A stretch of DNA of 64,000 nucleotides from Bacteroidota bacterium. Lineage in GTDB: Bacteria; Bacteroidota; Bacteroidia; Chitinophagales; Chitinophagaceae. Positions 1 to 9,491 of this stretch are shown piece by piece. The notes beneath the pieces were generated by a model, which ran no database searches, was not told the origin of the DNA, and saw only the letters and a list, made by a program, of their open reading frames with translations. Made by a program: the position numbers and the translations under genes. The DNA lies in NCBI GenBank assembly GCA_018266555.1, contig JAFEAF010000010.1:43887-107886 (forward strand), in the 5' to 3' direction. Positions within the stretch are counted from its first letter, which is position 1. Each line of letters opens with the position of its first letter.

Positions 1-681
1 TGGCGGGCTATCAAATGGAAACGTGAAACGATATTGTCCCGGCAATGTGCCCGGCGTAACAGCAAACATTACATTAGCGATACCATCATTCATTCTCTTC
101 TGAATAATTGCGGTTGCCGCTGCATGGCCTAAAGCAATTCCTTTCGTTTTTGCTTCCCCGCTTTCAATGGAATTAAGTGATTGAATGAGCAGGTTATTAA
201 TATAATCTTGAACGGGCTGCGGAGTAACGAAGGCGGGTGGATTCAATTGACCGAAGAAAGATGTAATGACATCATAGGCTGACTGCGCCACTGCCGCATT
301 AGGGTTAGCATCTTTATCCCTTGCATTTAATGCATAGCTCTTGTACTTAGGAATAATATTGTTCAATGCATCATGCATTGCAATATTCACCATAGCATAA
401 TAACGGCTTTCAATAAATGGCGGAATAGGGGGATTGGGAATAATAGCCTGTGTTTGGTACACAACATTAGTCGCTGCTTCATTCCATCGCAGCACCATCT
501 CAGGGCTTGTGTTTTCACAATCATGGCCTGGATTTTTGAATCTTGAACTTGCTTCTTCCTCGGGGATTACAATTTTGTCTTTTTCCTGCTTCTGGCAACC
601 GGACATAAATAATGAAGCAGGCAATATCATCAGCAGTATCCTTATAATATTTTTTTTTGATTGGAACAGTAATTGGGTCAT
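1..681 (-). CDS. Vanadium-dependent haloperoxidase / PAP2-like lipoprotein (partial, 3' end outside window)
   Basis: Only the first 227 codons lie in the window; the frame is open to base 1. The chosen ATG gives a lipoprotein signal peptide with lipobox LFMSGC (Cys about residue 30), so the product is probably anchored in an envelope membrane. The mature part carries SRYYAMVNIAMHDALNNI, then AAVAQSAYDVI and GIALGHAAATAIIQKRMNDG. These match the N-terminal helical region of bacterial vanadium haloperoxidase/PAP2-superfamily proteins; the catalytic His/Arg residues would be in the missing C-terminal part and cannot be checked. An ATG 7 bp upstream is in another frame. The gene starts 39 bp after the T9SS cargo gene on the same strand, so the two are probably co-transcribed. 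A halogenating or phosphatase activity is inference. Confidence 0.8.
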   Translation of the reverse strand, partial: MTQLLFQSKKNIIRILLMILPASLFMSGCQKQEKDKIVIPEEEASSRFKNPGHDCENTSPEMVLRWNEAATNVVYQTQAIIPNPPIPPFIESRYYAMVNIAMHDALNNIIPKYKSYALNARDKDANPNAAVAQSAYDVITSFFGQLNPPAFVTPQPVQDYINNLLIQSLNSIESGEAKTKGIALGHAAATAIIQKRMNDGIANVMFAVTPGTLPGQYRFTFPFDSPP

Positions 682-720
682 AAAACATAGTTTTAGTGAT
701 TAAAAAATATTTTTGTTTGT

Positions 721-2136
721 TTAATGGGCTATGACCATTTTATTTGTTTGAGTGAAAAAGTCTGCACCTGAAGAAAGAGTTAGCCTGTAATAATATATTC
801 CCGCCTGTAAACCGGCGGAACCAAAATCAACATAATATTTCCCCTGTTTTTTATTTCCGTTTACAAGCGTTGCTATTTCTCTTCCGAAAAGATCAAAAAC
901 TTTTATAGAAACATTTCCGTCATCAGGCAGTTCATATTCAATCCGTGTAGATGCAGTAAAAGGATTGGGATAATTTGATAACCTGAGCTGTGCGGCCAAC
1001 TCGGTTGTTTCCTTGTCAGGCTCACTATTCATATTATCACACAGTTTTTGCGGGCAGCTTCCCAGCGTAAATCCATGTTTCAAAAGCAGGGGAACAAATG
1101 CTTTTGCCACGCATATTTCCCTACCCCTGTGACAAACTTTTACTTTATCCATTTTTCTACCGCATCTTACATCGTTTACATTCACCGTTACATCATCGGT
1201 GCGAACACAGCCATTTGCATCAGTAACTGTCAACGTGTATGTAGTGGTATCAACGGGACAGACTTCGGTACTTGCAGCATTTGGAGTAGAACCTCCGGAC
1301 CATAAATAAGTGTAAGGTGCAACACCGCCTGCAGCAACACCATTCAGCATGGTGCAATTGGAGCCATATCCATAAATAACATTTTTATCTTCTCCTGCAT
1401 TAGCTGTTGTAAATTCAAAATCATAAATGGTTGTTACACCGTTTACGCCAATTCTGAAGTTATCAGCATTTCCAATAAAATTGGGTGCAAAAATTCCAGG
1501 TACAGCGCCCCCGGTTAATCTTATGCCACCACCGCCCAAGGCCGGGTCATTAATTATTCTTGCATTTGGGTTTTGGGCAATATATTCTGCAAGTGTAAAT
1601 ACGGGGCCACCATGATCCGGGTCTGGCTTTGGAGGAGGGCCAGGCCACCATAGACCATGAAGCATATCCCAGTATTGCCATACACCTACCTGACTTTTTC
1701 CCTGATCAGGGAAATGATTTGTTGTATATGGCTGGCTTTGATAACGTGGATCAAACACGAGATTGTCGTCAGTAACACCGTCATTATTTTTATCAATCAG
1801 CAGTATCACATAATTTACATCTACATTGTCCTCCCTGTTTTGAACATAAGTAGAATATCCAAACTCAGTTATAGATGACAAAGGCGTGTTATTATAGGCA
1901 GTGTTTCTGAAACGAACGAAATTTACGTTGGGGGAACTAAATTCAATACTACCTTTTCCCAGGGGAGGAGTACCAACACCGTTTTTAAAAGTTAGAGAAG
2001 TGCCGGGTTGCGTTTGTTTTACCCATCCGTTCAGATTACAGTCGGTAACGGTTACTACGTTTTGTGAAAATACGTTTGTAGCAATAAGAAACAGGGGGGT
2101 AAAAATTTTTTGCTTCAGTGACAAAATTTTTCTCAT
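721..2136 (-). CDS. Secreted protein with T9SS type A C-terminal sorting domain
   Basis: Product of about 471 residues. I prefer the ATG at 2136 over the one at 2184 because it places a normal signal peptide (MRKILSLKQKIF..., ending in VFSQ) at the N-terminus. A long undefined beta-rich region follows, with a proline-rich WWPGPPPKPDPDHGG stretch. Then comes a SprB/PKD-like repeat (GGVAPYTYLWSGGST...YTLTVTDANGC) and a C-terminal domain reading LSNYPNPFTASTRIEYELP...GIYYYRL...KMVIAH. That last domain is the T9SS sorting signal, which sends the protein across the outer membrane to the surface. No enzymatic domain is recognised. It precedes the haloperoxidase-like gene by 39 bp and diverges from lytS; a LytTR-type site lies about 160 bp upstream. 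Confidence 0.85.
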   Translation of the reverse strand: MRKILSLKQKIFTPLFLIATNVFSQNVVTVTDCNLNGWVKQTQPGTSLTFKNGVGTPPLGKGSIEFSSPNVNFVRFRNTAYNNTPLSSITEFGYSTYVQNREDNVDVNYVILLIDKNNDGVTDDNLVFDPRYQSQPYTTNHFPDQGKSQVGVWQYWDMLHGLWWPGPPPKPDPDHGGPVFTLAEYIAQNPNARIINDPALGGGGIRLTGGAVPGIFAPNFIGNADNFRIGVNGVTTIYDFEFTTANAGEDKNVIYGYGSNCTMLNGVAAGGVAPYTYLWSGGSTPNAASTEVCPVDTTTYTLTVTDANGCVRTDDVTVNVNDVRCGRKMDKVKVCHRGREICVAKAFVPLLLKHGFTLGSCPQKLCDNMNSEPDKETTELAAQLRLSNYPNPFTASTRIEYELPDDGNVSIKVFDLFGREIATLVNGNKKQGKYYVDFGSAGLQAGIYYYRLTLSSGADFFTQTNKMVIAH

Positions 2137-2293
2137 AATGCAAGTTTTGAATGAAGTAATTTTTGTTAGTATTTTGAAATACATGGAGAAGTTACATTGC
2201 TATGTAATTGCTTCAAAGGATAAAACGTCTAAAGAACGCTTTCAGCGACACTCTCATCAAAATTTCTCCAAAGTGATTTAATGGAATGTTTTT

Positions 2294-2323
2294 GCTGTTA
2301 GTCGAAAAACGAAACTGTTTGTC
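2294..2323 (+). promoter_or_regulatory. Candidate LytTR operator (direct repeat)
   Basis: TGTTAGTC (2296-2303) and TGTTTGTC (2316-2323) form a direct repeat with a 12-bp gap and 20-bp period. Extended one base left, both fit the published LytTR half-site pattern closely (for example ACTGTTTGT against [TA][AC][CA]GTTN[AG][TG]). The site lies 66 bp before lytS and about 160 bp before the divergent T9SS gene. A near copy lies at 7603-7630. Confidence 0.6.
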
Positions 2324-2388
2324 ATTTTATGAAACAAGAATTTGCGGCAACATAAACTATGAACTAAATTGTAGTTAAGATCAATAAA

Positions 2389-3519
2389 ATGAATGATTAC
2401 TTAGAAAACCCTTTCGTCTTTTCGCCCCGCTATCGTTTATTAAGACACATGGCTTTTTGGACTGTGAATATTCTTGTTTTTTCTTTTTTATATAAGGGGC
2501 CCAATCAATCGTGGTGGCTACAATTTGCCCAGTCGGTAATTTGGGTAATAGCATTTATTGTGTATTGCTATCCTGTTATGTACATTTTCATTCCCCGTTT
2601 TTTGTTAAAGGAAAAATTAGTTCAGTTTTTTACTATTCTTATAATATGGGGTGTGGCAGGATATTTTTTTAACTACCTCTACCGAAAATATGTTTTCTTT
2701 CCCTTTACAGAATTTATGAGCGATAAAATGAATGAATCTTTTGGGTATTCAAATCCTAATGCATGGGCGCCTTCGGGTTATATTGTGATGAATCTTATGG
2801 CGGGCTATGGTAGTGTGATTGTGCTGTTTAAATACTGGGTGAAGAAACAAAAAGATTTTTTGAATGCGGAAAAAGAAAAAGTAAATGCAGAGCTACAGTT
2901 ATTAAGGGCGCAAGTGCATCCACATTTTTTATTCAATACCCTTAATAACATCTATTCCTTTTCCCTGCATCACTCTGATAAAACGCCTCAAATGATCTTA
3001 AAACTTTCTTCATTGCTGAGTTACATGCTTTATGATTGCAAGGAGAGTGAAGTGCTGCTGGAAAAAGAAATTGAAATCATGGAAAATTATATTGACCTGG
3101 AAAAAGAAAGGTATGCAAACCGCCTTGAAGTTTCAGTGAATATTGAAGGAGATATCAGGGATAAGTATATAACCCCATTGTTATTACTTCCATTTTTAGA
3201 AAATGCCTTTAAGCATGGCGTATCTGAACAACTGGAAAAATCCTGGATGAGTATGGATATTTCTGTAAAACAAAATATATTTCGTTGTAAAATAGCAAAC
3301 AGTAAAGAAGAAAGAATACAACCAGAAAAAAACGGCATTGGTATTGAAAATGTAAAAAGAAGGCTTGCGTATCTATATCCCGGGAAACACGAACTGCGAC
3401 TGAACGATGAAGAAGATTTTTTTGTAGTTTCTTTGCAGATAGAATTACACTCAGCCCTGCAGCCTGAAAAAGTAAAAGATAAGCTTGTTTTGGAAACTTC
3501 TAAAAATGAATATTTATGA
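2389..3519 (+). CDS. LytS/YehU-family sensor histidine kinase
   Basis: 376 residues. The N-terminal 150 residues hold about four membrane segments (roughly 22-36, 44-68, 78-96, 130-148). A short coiled linker leads to the His_kinase domain with the signature LLRAQVHPHFLFNTLNNI (phospho-accepting His at 177 or 179, in HPHF). An N-box (LENAFKHG) and a glycine-rich nucleotide-binding motif (NGIGIENVKRRL) follow. No periplasmic sensor domain is evident, so the membrane bundle probably senses the signal. The stop overlaps the start of the LytTR regulator by 4 bp, the usual translational coupling of a cognate pair. Signal and ligand are unknown. Confidence 0.92.
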   Translation: MNDYLENPFVFSPRYRLLRHMAFWTVNILVFSFLYKGPNQSWWLQFAQSVIWVIAFIVYCYPVMYIFIPRFLLKEKLVQFFTILIIWGVAGYFFNYLYRKYVFFPFTEFMSDKMNESFGYSNPNAWAPSGYIVMNLMAGYGSVIVLFKYWVKKQKDFLNAEKEKVNAELQLLRAQVHPHFLFNTLNNIYSFSLHHSDKTPQMILKLSSLLSYMLYDCKESEVLLEKEIEIMENYIDLEKERYANRLEVSVNIEGDIRDKYITPLLLLPFLENAFKHGVSEQLEKSWMSMDISVKQNIFRCKIANSKEERIQPEKNGIGIENVKRRLAYLYPGKHELRLNDEEDFFVVSLQIELHSALQPEKVKDKLVLETSKNEYL

Positions 3520-4229
3520 AGATCCGGTGCTTGCTTGTTGACGATGAAGTTCCAGCGCTGAAAGTATTGCAGAAGCATATTTCCGGCATTAATGGTTTTG
3601 AAATAGTGGCTTCCTGCAATAATGCGGTGGAAGCAATGGATGTACTGCATGAAAAACCGGTTGATTTGATATTTCTGGATATTAAAATGCCAAAATTGCT
3701 GGGAACAAATTTTTTACGCAGTCTTTCCAACCCGCCCAAAGTCATTTTTGTTACAGCTTACAGGGAATACGCCGTGGATGGCTATGATCTGGATGCAGTG
3801 GATTATTTGGTAAAACCTGTTTCTTTTGAAAGATTTCTTAAAGCGACATTAAAGGTAAAACGGTTATTGGGGCATGAAGCTATTGTTCCCGCTGAGGAAA
3901 ATAAAAAAAAACCCGAAGCTTTTGTTTATCTGAAAGTGGACAAGAGTATGCAAAAGATTTTTGTTCATGAGATCGTTTATATTGAAAGTTGGAAAGATTA
4001 TGTAAAGGTATTTTTAACTTCCGGCAAAAATTTTCTTGTAAAAAAGTCAATCAGCTCTATGGAAAATCTATTGTCAGAGCAAAATTTTATAAGGGTACAT
4101 CGTTCATATATTATTTCCATGGGAAAAATCACTGGCTATACTAATTCGGATATTCAATTAGGCGCCAAAGAAATTCCGATTGGGCGACTATACAAACAAA
4201 AGGTGATGGATGTAATCCATTCAACATAG
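3516..4229 (+). CDS. LytTR-family response regulator
   Basis: 237 residues. The receiver domain has acidic residues D9/D10, phospho-acceptor D55 in FLDIKMPK, T80 in FVTAY and K100 in DYLVKP. After a short linker the LytTR DNA-binding domain starts near residue 135 (VDKSMQKIFVHEIVYIES...) and includes FIRVHRSYIIS. It overlaps the kinase gene by 4 bp and ends 4 bp from the convergent TonB receptor gene. Direct repeats of the LytTR type upstream of both flanking minus-strand genes suggest these are its targets, possibly with autoregulation. Confidence 0.93.
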   Translation: MKIRCLLVDDEVPALKVLQKHISGINGFEIVASCNNAVEAMDVLHEKPVDLIFLDIKMPKLLGTNFLRSLSNPPKVIFVTAYREYAVDGYDLDAVDYLVKPVSFERFLKATLKVKRLLGHEAIVPAEENKKKPEAFVYLKVDKSMQKIFVHEIVYIESWKDYVKVFLTSGKNFLVKKSISSMENLLSEQNFIRVHRSYIISMGKITGYTNSDIQLGAKEIPIGRLYKQKVMDVIHST

Positions 4230-4233
4230 GAAA

Positions 4234-7200
4234 TTAATTAAAATTGATTTTAATTCCCAGCTGGCTTATCCATCTGGCGCTGTTTCCCGGGGCTGTGCTG
4301 CTTTGCACAGACCAGGGTTTTCCGTTCAATGGAGTAAACTTGTATTGCGGCGTCAGAGTGTTCGGATCGGAAAATCCTGCAAATGTGATGAGAGAAAAAT
4401 TATCATTAGGAAGAAAATATAACCGCCCCCATTTTTTATTCAGCATATTGGTAAAATTGAAAACATCATAAATAATACTAATGGTGGTTTCTTTTTTATT
4501 CAGTTTTATTTTGAAATCCTGCTGAAGACGTAAATCAATTGTGTTTGTAAACGGAAGCCTTGCCCCATTCCTTTCAGCAAATTCACCCCGGTGTTTACGC
4601 AGGTATTTATCAGATTCAATAAAATCATTCAGTGCATCTTTTTGTTGCTGGGGCGAGGGATCATTATTTGAATTTGCTAAAAAGGTCATATTATTGAGAT
4701 CGGCTTTTGTGGGAATATAGATCAGATCAGCATTCGAATTTGTCTGGGACGGATTTCCGTCGTCATTGATCATGCTTCCGTTATATACATAACTGAAAGG
4801 AGAGCCTGATTGTCCGTTATAAATTAAAGTGATCAGTGTTGACCATTTTCCATAATTAAATTTCTTTGTAAGTGCAGCATTAATCCTATGGCGGAGATCA
4901 AAATCAGAAACAGACCTGTCGGCAAAATTTTTCCCATTCACTGTTTCCAACCGCCCCCATTGCCCGTCAATAGTGTTGCCGGTACCTACAGGATCGAAAA
5001 GGTCAATTGAATTTTCAAAACAATAAGAAAAGTTTGCTTGCAGGTTGTTGGCAATTGACTTATTGATCTCAACGGTTACTCCATAAGAAAATCCCTTTTC
5101 GCCATGATTATTTGTCAATAAATAAATATTATCGTAAGGATTACCCCCTGGTGTTGGTATTGCATCGGGCAAACTGAATGTAGAATAGACAGATCTACTG
5201 CCCGGCTGAGGCGATTTTTTTAATGGGGGAAGAATATTTACATTGATATACCTGTTTTCAATTATATTTTTTGTAAAAAAAATGTCAGCAGTCAGATTCC
5301 AGGTTTTTATAAAATTTTTATCCATGCTGAGAGATGTCCTGAATACAGCCGGGTATTTATAATTCCGGGCAATGAGTTGCAATACCCCTTTTTTGTTTTC
5401 AGGATTAATTCCCAGCGATTGAAAATCCGGTTGATTGTAGGGATCGGGATTAAAATACAAACCATATTGCTGGGGCATGATATTTAAATTGCCAATATTA
5501 GCTACATACAATTGCGAAGCCCATACATTCAAAATATGCCCTGAAAAAATACCGGCGCCACCCTGTATAGTTATTTTCTCTTCGGGTATTTTATAAGTAA
5601 AACCAAACCGTGGTGATAGTTGCCAGGTTGGTTTCATGGCCATGCCCGTTACTGCTCCTTCCAGGTCGTAATACTTTTCTATTTCACTACGGGCCATTGT
5701 ATTGAAATATTTGTCCTCTTTATATTTTGCCGGCAAAGCATTCATATCTGCTCTTATACCTGCAGTTATTTTGAGGTTTTCATTTATTCGTATTTCTTCA
5801 TTAATAAAAAAACCGGTACGCAATGGGTAGTATTTTGCCGCAGCGTCAGTATTTGCATTTACAGGTTTATCTACAAGCGACAATATCCTGGAGTATTTGA
5901 ACGGGAATCCATTCTGTATAAAAACATTCAGGTTTCGGAAACGGTAATTACCAAAATAACCATTCAAGGATATGTCTTTAATCTTTGTAAAGTCCAAGTC
6001 CATTCCCAAACTGATTGCGTGATTATTTTTTACAAATTTGTATATATCAAGTACAGTAAATTCTGATGAAGTAAACCGGTTGATCTGCCCCAAACCGCTG
6101 CTCCCAAATATAATAGTAGCTGCTCCATCGTTGATCGTAACGATGGGGAATAGTTGCCCTGTTATTTTAATCGGGGTCACTTCACTGTTAAAGGTGACCA
6201 GTAACCGGTTATTCGCTGAATTTCTAAAATAGCTTTTCCATTCAAAAGATGCAGAATGTGTAGATGAAATAAGTCGGTAACGGTTGTTGGAAAATCGTAT
6301 CGAAGTACTGCCATTCTGGGTTTGAGGGGCAATTCTTTCACCATTGTTGTAACGATAACTTAAAGTAAATTTATTTTTCACATTGGGGTTCCAGTCAATT
6401 TTGGCAACCAGTCGTTTTGCATGCAGTTCATTGACTACATCCGCTGTGCCGGCATTATAACCATAACGTTTACGGACGGTATCAACCAGATCAAATATCT
6501 GTTGTGGAGTGCTATTCCCTTTATATTCGGAAAAATTATAAGGTTGAGGTTGGGATTCACTTTGATATTCCGTAAGCAGGAAATAAAATAATTTATTTTT
6601 TATCAGGGGCCCACTTGCCCATACACCTGCTGTTTGATTAAAAAAAGGATTCAGCCTTGTTCTTTTAAATTCGCCGGGAGTGCCTTGTACTTCTTCAGGC
6701 AACGGCGATTTGCCCGCCATGTTTTCATTCCTGAAATAGTACCATGCGGAAGATTTGAATTGATTGGATCCTGATTTGGTAATGGCATTAATACTGCCGC
6801 CGGTAAAGTTGCTGTATTGTACATTATAAGGTGATTGTAAAACTTTTATTTCTTCAATCGCCTCCATGGAAATGGGCGGCGCATCTGTCCGGCCTCCTGC
6901 AGATCCGTTATTGGCAAGGCCCAGCATATCATTCATATTGGAACCATCAATAAAAAAAGAATTGTATTTATTATTCTGTCCGGCCAGTGATATGCCGCCA
7001 TCGCCATTCACTTTTGCATTGGGCACAAGCCTTATATAATCCTGAAAATTGCGGCTGATGGAAGGAAGTGAATTTATTTTTTCCTGGTCAATATTGGTTT
7101 CCATTCCAAATTTAGGTTCCGGTTGTTTTTTCACATTTATTGTGACATTATCCAGCATATTTTTTTTCTCTTTCAAAATAAATTCTGAAAACTCGTCACC

Positions 7201-7533
7201 TTGCAGAAGTGAGTAAAAATTTTGTTCTGTGTAACGAATAAAAAGGTTTGTTTTCAGGAGTGGTTCAAAACCGGCATAGCTGATAGTTAAAGTATAAGGT
7301 CCTCCGGGTTTTATATTAAATAAGTTGAAAAAACCTTTTGAGTTGGTTTGAATGGAGTACGTATTTTTCGTCGGCTCATGTACTATTACCACTGTGGCAA
7401 ATGGTAACACTTCTTTTCTTTCTGATTTTACAATGCCGGAAACATTAGTATTGGTTTCCTGGGAAAAAACACTCTCGGAAAATAAATATAAACAAGATAG
7501 TAACCCGATACTATAGATAAGGTATAATCTCAT
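4234..7533 (-). CDS. TonB-dependent receptor, Oar-like, with carboxypeptidase-regulatory N-terminal domain
   Basis: About 1099 residues. The start at 7533 (MRLYLIYSIGLLSCLYLF..., ending VFSQ) gives a better signal peptide than the ATG at 7560. Next are a CarboxypepD_reg-like beta-sandwich (VSGIVKSERKEVLPFATVVI), a plug domain (NNKYNSFFIDGSNMNDMLG; NAITKSGSNQFKSSAWYYF) and a large barrel ending in an aromatic-poor beta strand (QLGIKINFN). The length and plug wording fit Oar-like outer-membrane receptors rather than SusC (no SusD partner is next to it). The substrate is unknown. A LytTR-like direct repeat lies about 70 bp upstream of the start, so it is probably a target of the adjacent two-component pair. 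Confidence 0.9.
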   Translation of the reverse strand: MRLYLIYSIGLLSCLYLFSESVFSQETNTNVSGIVKSERKEVLPFATVVIVHEPTKNTYSIQTNSKGFFNLFNIKPGGPYTLTISYAGFEPLLKTNLFIRYTEQNFYSLLQGDEFSEFILKEKKNMLDNVTINVKKQPEPKFGMETNIDQEKINSLPSISRNFQDYIRLVPNAKVNGDGGISLAGQNNKYNSFFIDGSNMNDMLGLANNGSAGGRTDAPPISMEAIEEIKVLQSPYNVQYSNFTGGSINAITKSGSNQFKSSAWYYFRNENMAGKSPLPEEVQGTPGEFKRTRLNPFFNQTAGVWASGPLIKNKLFYFLLTEYQSESQPQPYNFSEYKGNSTPQQIFDLVDTVRKRYGYNAGTADVVNELHAKRLVAKIDWNPNVKNKFTLSYRYNNGERIAPQTQNGSTSIRFSNNRYRLISSTHSASFEWKSYFRNSANNRLLVTFNSEVTPIKITGQLFPIVTINDGAATIIFGSSGLGQINRFTSSEFTVLDIYKFVKNNHAISLGMDLDFTKIKDISLNGYFGNYRFRNLNVFIQNGFPFKYSRILSLVDKPVNANTDAAAKYYPLRTGFFINEEIRINENLKITAGIRADMNALPAKYKEDKYFNTMARSEIEKYYDLEGAVTGMAMKPTWQLSPRFGFTYKIPEEKITIQGGAGIFSGHILNVWASQLYVANIGNLNIMPQQYGLYFNPDPYNQPDFQSLGINPENKKGVLQLIARNYKYPAVFRTSLSMDKNFIKTWNLTADIFFTKNIIENRYINVNILPPLKKSPQPGSRSVYSTFSLPDAIPTPGGNPYDNIYLLTNNHGEKGFSYGVTVEINKSIANNLQANFSYCFENSIDLFDPVGTGNTIDGQWGRLETVNGKNFADRSVSDFDLRHRINAALTKKFNYGKWSTLITLIYNGQSGSPFSYVYNGSMINDDGNPSQTNSNADLIYIPTKADLNNMTFLANSNNDPSPQQQKDALNDFIESDKYLRKHRGEFAERNGARLPFTNTIDLRLQQDFKIKLNKKETTISIIYDVFNFTNMLNKKWGRLYFLPNDNFSLITFAGFSDPNTLTPQYKFTPLNGKPWSVQSSTAPGNSARWISQLGIKINFN

Positions 7534-7600
7534 TTTGCAGATCGAAGGTTTTGCGATCAAAAGCTACAAAAAAAGATCAGCTTGTATGATTTAAATATTA

Positions 7601-7630
7601 GCTGTTAGTCGGAAAACAAGGCATTTGGTC
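7601..7630 (+). promoter_or_regulatory. Candidate LytTR operator upstream of the TonB receptor
   Basis: TGTTAGTC (7603-7610) and ATTTGGTC (7623-7630) are spaced by 12 bp, the same geometry as at 2296-2323, and the surrounding bases are also similar (GCTGTTAGTCG, then an A-rich gap). The site is about 70 bp from the receptor start codon. It reads opposite to that gene, whereas the 2.3-kb copy reads toward lytS. The rest of the 284-bp gap (7561-7844) shows nothing else I can name. Confidence 0.6.
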
Positions 7631-7844
7631 GAATTTTTATGAATTTTGAATAGAGAATGAGTATTTACTATTAGAGGAATTCAAAAATTAAACCGGGCTA
7701 TGTCTGATGATGGACTGCTTTAAATGATTGCTGTAATAGTGAAACAGGTGCCCCGAAAATTCTACCGGCTGAGCAATTGTGCCTGTGATTAATTTTTTAA
7801 AATAATTTTACGAAAGCTACATTGCAGCATCTTTCATATTTTAT

Positions 7845-8645
7845 ATGCCCGACTTTTACAAATATTTCGAAGCAAACAGGAATAATTGGAATCAGCGAAC
7901 ACTGGTTCACAGAGATTCTGCATTTTATGGATTACAAGAATTCAAAACAGGAAAAACATCGCTGAACAAAATTGAGTTAGAAGAACTGGGAGATGTAAAA
8001 GGAAAAAAATTGTTACACCTGCAATGTCATTTCGGAATGGATACGATGAGCTGGGCAAGGCAGGGCGCAAAATGTATCGGCGTTGATCTGAGTGATGAAT
8101 CCATCAGGCTTGCGAAAGAGTTAAATAGGGAAATGAAATTAGATGTTGAATTCATTCTATGTAATATTTATGATCTGAAAAAACACTTGGATGAAAAATT
8201 TGATATAGTGTTCACTTCGTATGGTGTGATCGGCTGGCTTCCCGATTTACAAAAATGGGCGGAATTAATCAGCTATTATCTGAAGCCGGGAGGCATTTTT
8301 TATATGGTGGAATTTCACCCGGTGGTCTGGATATTTGATGATGATTTTACCCATATTAAATATCATTATGATAACAAAGAAGTAATCATGATTGAGAATG
8401 AGGGAACATATACAGATCGTAATGCCGATATTAAAGGCAAAGAGTATAGCTGGAATCATAGTATCAGCGAAATGCAAAACACTTTGATACATGCCGGACT
8501 TCAGATTCAATTTTTTAATGAATACATGTATTCTCCCTATCCCTGTTTCAGAAACCTGACGGAAAGAGAAAAAGATCAATGGCAAATCAAAGGAATGGAA
8601 GGAAAAATACCGATGTTGTACAGTATTAAAGCGGTGAAACAATGA
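7845..8645 (+). CDS. Class I SAM-dependent methyltransferase
   Basis: 266 residues. Motif I of the Rossmann fold is LLHLQCHFGMDTMSWARQG (about 55-73), followed by the acidic motif II (CIGVDLSDESI) and the motif IV/V region FDIVFTSYGVIGWLPDL. YYLKPGGIFYMVEFHPV fits the post-I motif III. It resembles uncharacterised class I methyltransferases; the substrate cannot be inferred. It starts 37 bp before pyrH ends the gap and has no obvious functional link to it. Confidence 0.85.
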   Translation: MPDFYKYFEANRNNWNQRTLVHRDSAFYGLQEFKTGKTSLNKIELEELGDVKGKKLLHLQCHFGMDTMSWARQGAKCIGVDLSDESIRLAKELNREMKLDVEFILCNIYDLKKHLDEKFDIVFTSYGVIGWLPDLQKWAELISYYLKPGGIFYMVEFHPVVWIFDDDFTHIKYHYDNKEVIMIENEGTYTDRNADIKGKEYSWNHSISEMQNTLIHAGLQIQFFNEYMYSPYPCFRNLTEREKDQWQIKGMEGKIPMLYSIKAVKQ

Positions 8646-8681
8646 TCAAATCCCCCTATCTTCGCAGCGAAAATTTAGTGC

Positions 8682-9395
8682 ATGCTCCCAAAGTATAAGC
8701 GTATTCTTCTGAAACTTTCCGGCGAAGCTTTATTAGGTGATAAGAATTTCGGTTTGGACTCCAATGTGATAAGCCAATATGCTCAAGACATAAAATCAAT
8801 TACTGAGTTAGGCGTTCAGGTCGCAATAGTAATAGGTGGGGGAAATATTTACCGGGGCATGAACGAAGCCGAAACCGGTATTGAAAGGGCGCATGGCGAT
8901 TATATGGGAATGTTAGCTACTGTGATCAATGGTATGGCTTTGCAGGCCGGGCTGGAGAGAATAGGTGTGTACACCCGGTTATTAAGCGCTATAAAAATGG
9001 AGCAGATTGCTGAACCTTATATCCGCCGTCGGGCTATCCGTCACCTTGAAAAAGGAAGAGTTGTTATTTTTGGGGCCGGCACGGGTAATCCCTACTTCAC
9101 TACTGATACTGCCGGATCTCTCCGGGCTATTGAGATTAATGCAGACGTCATATTAAAAGGAACCAGGGTGGATGGAATTTATAATATGGATCCCGAAAAA
9201 GACCCTTTAGCCAAAAAATACAATGTTATCAGTTTCCAGGATTGTCTAAACCAAAACCTCAGGGTGATGGATATGACGGCATTTACACTTTGTATGGAAA
9301 ACAATCTTCCTATTATAGTTTTTGATATGAATAAACAAGATAACCTGCGTAGGGTTGTGACAGGAGAAAAAGTAGGAACATTAGTAAAAGGCTGA
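8682..9395 (+). CDS. pyrH: UMP kinase
   Basis: 237 residues, the usual length for bacterial PyrH. It phosphorylates UMP to UDP with ATP in pyrimidine nucleotide synthesis, in the cytoplasm, as a hexamer of the amino-acid-kinase fold. Visible motifs are [16 protein letters not shown] at the N-terminus, [10 protein letters not shown], a [15 protein letters not shown] nucleotide-binding segment, [14 protein letters not shown] and the C-terminal [17 protein letters not shown]. In many Bacteroidota pyrH is followed by frr; here a coiled-coil protein gene follows instead. Confidence 0.97.
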   Translation: MLPKYKRILLKLSGEALLGDKNFGLDSNVISQYAQDIKSITELGVQVAIVIGGGNIYRGMNEAETGIERAHGDYMGMLATVINGMALQAGLERIGVYTRLLSAIKMEQIAEPYIRRRAIRHLEKGRVVIFGAGTGNPYFTTDTAGSLRAIEINADVILKGTRVDGIYNMDPEKDPLAKKYNVISFQDCLNQNLRVMDMTAFTLCMENNLPIIVFDMNKQDNLRRVVTGEKVGTLVKG

Positions 9396-9491
9396 ATTTT
9401 ACGATCGTAACTTCTTGTGTTATTTTGTGAAAAAATAGTATAGATAATTTCATGTTTTTTTGATAGCTTACCGCTTTGATTTTTTAAGATT

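Noticed and set aside
3087..3650. 187-codon minus-strand ORF over lytS/lytT
   Set aside because: Antisense to two clearly coding genes and without any recognisable motif.
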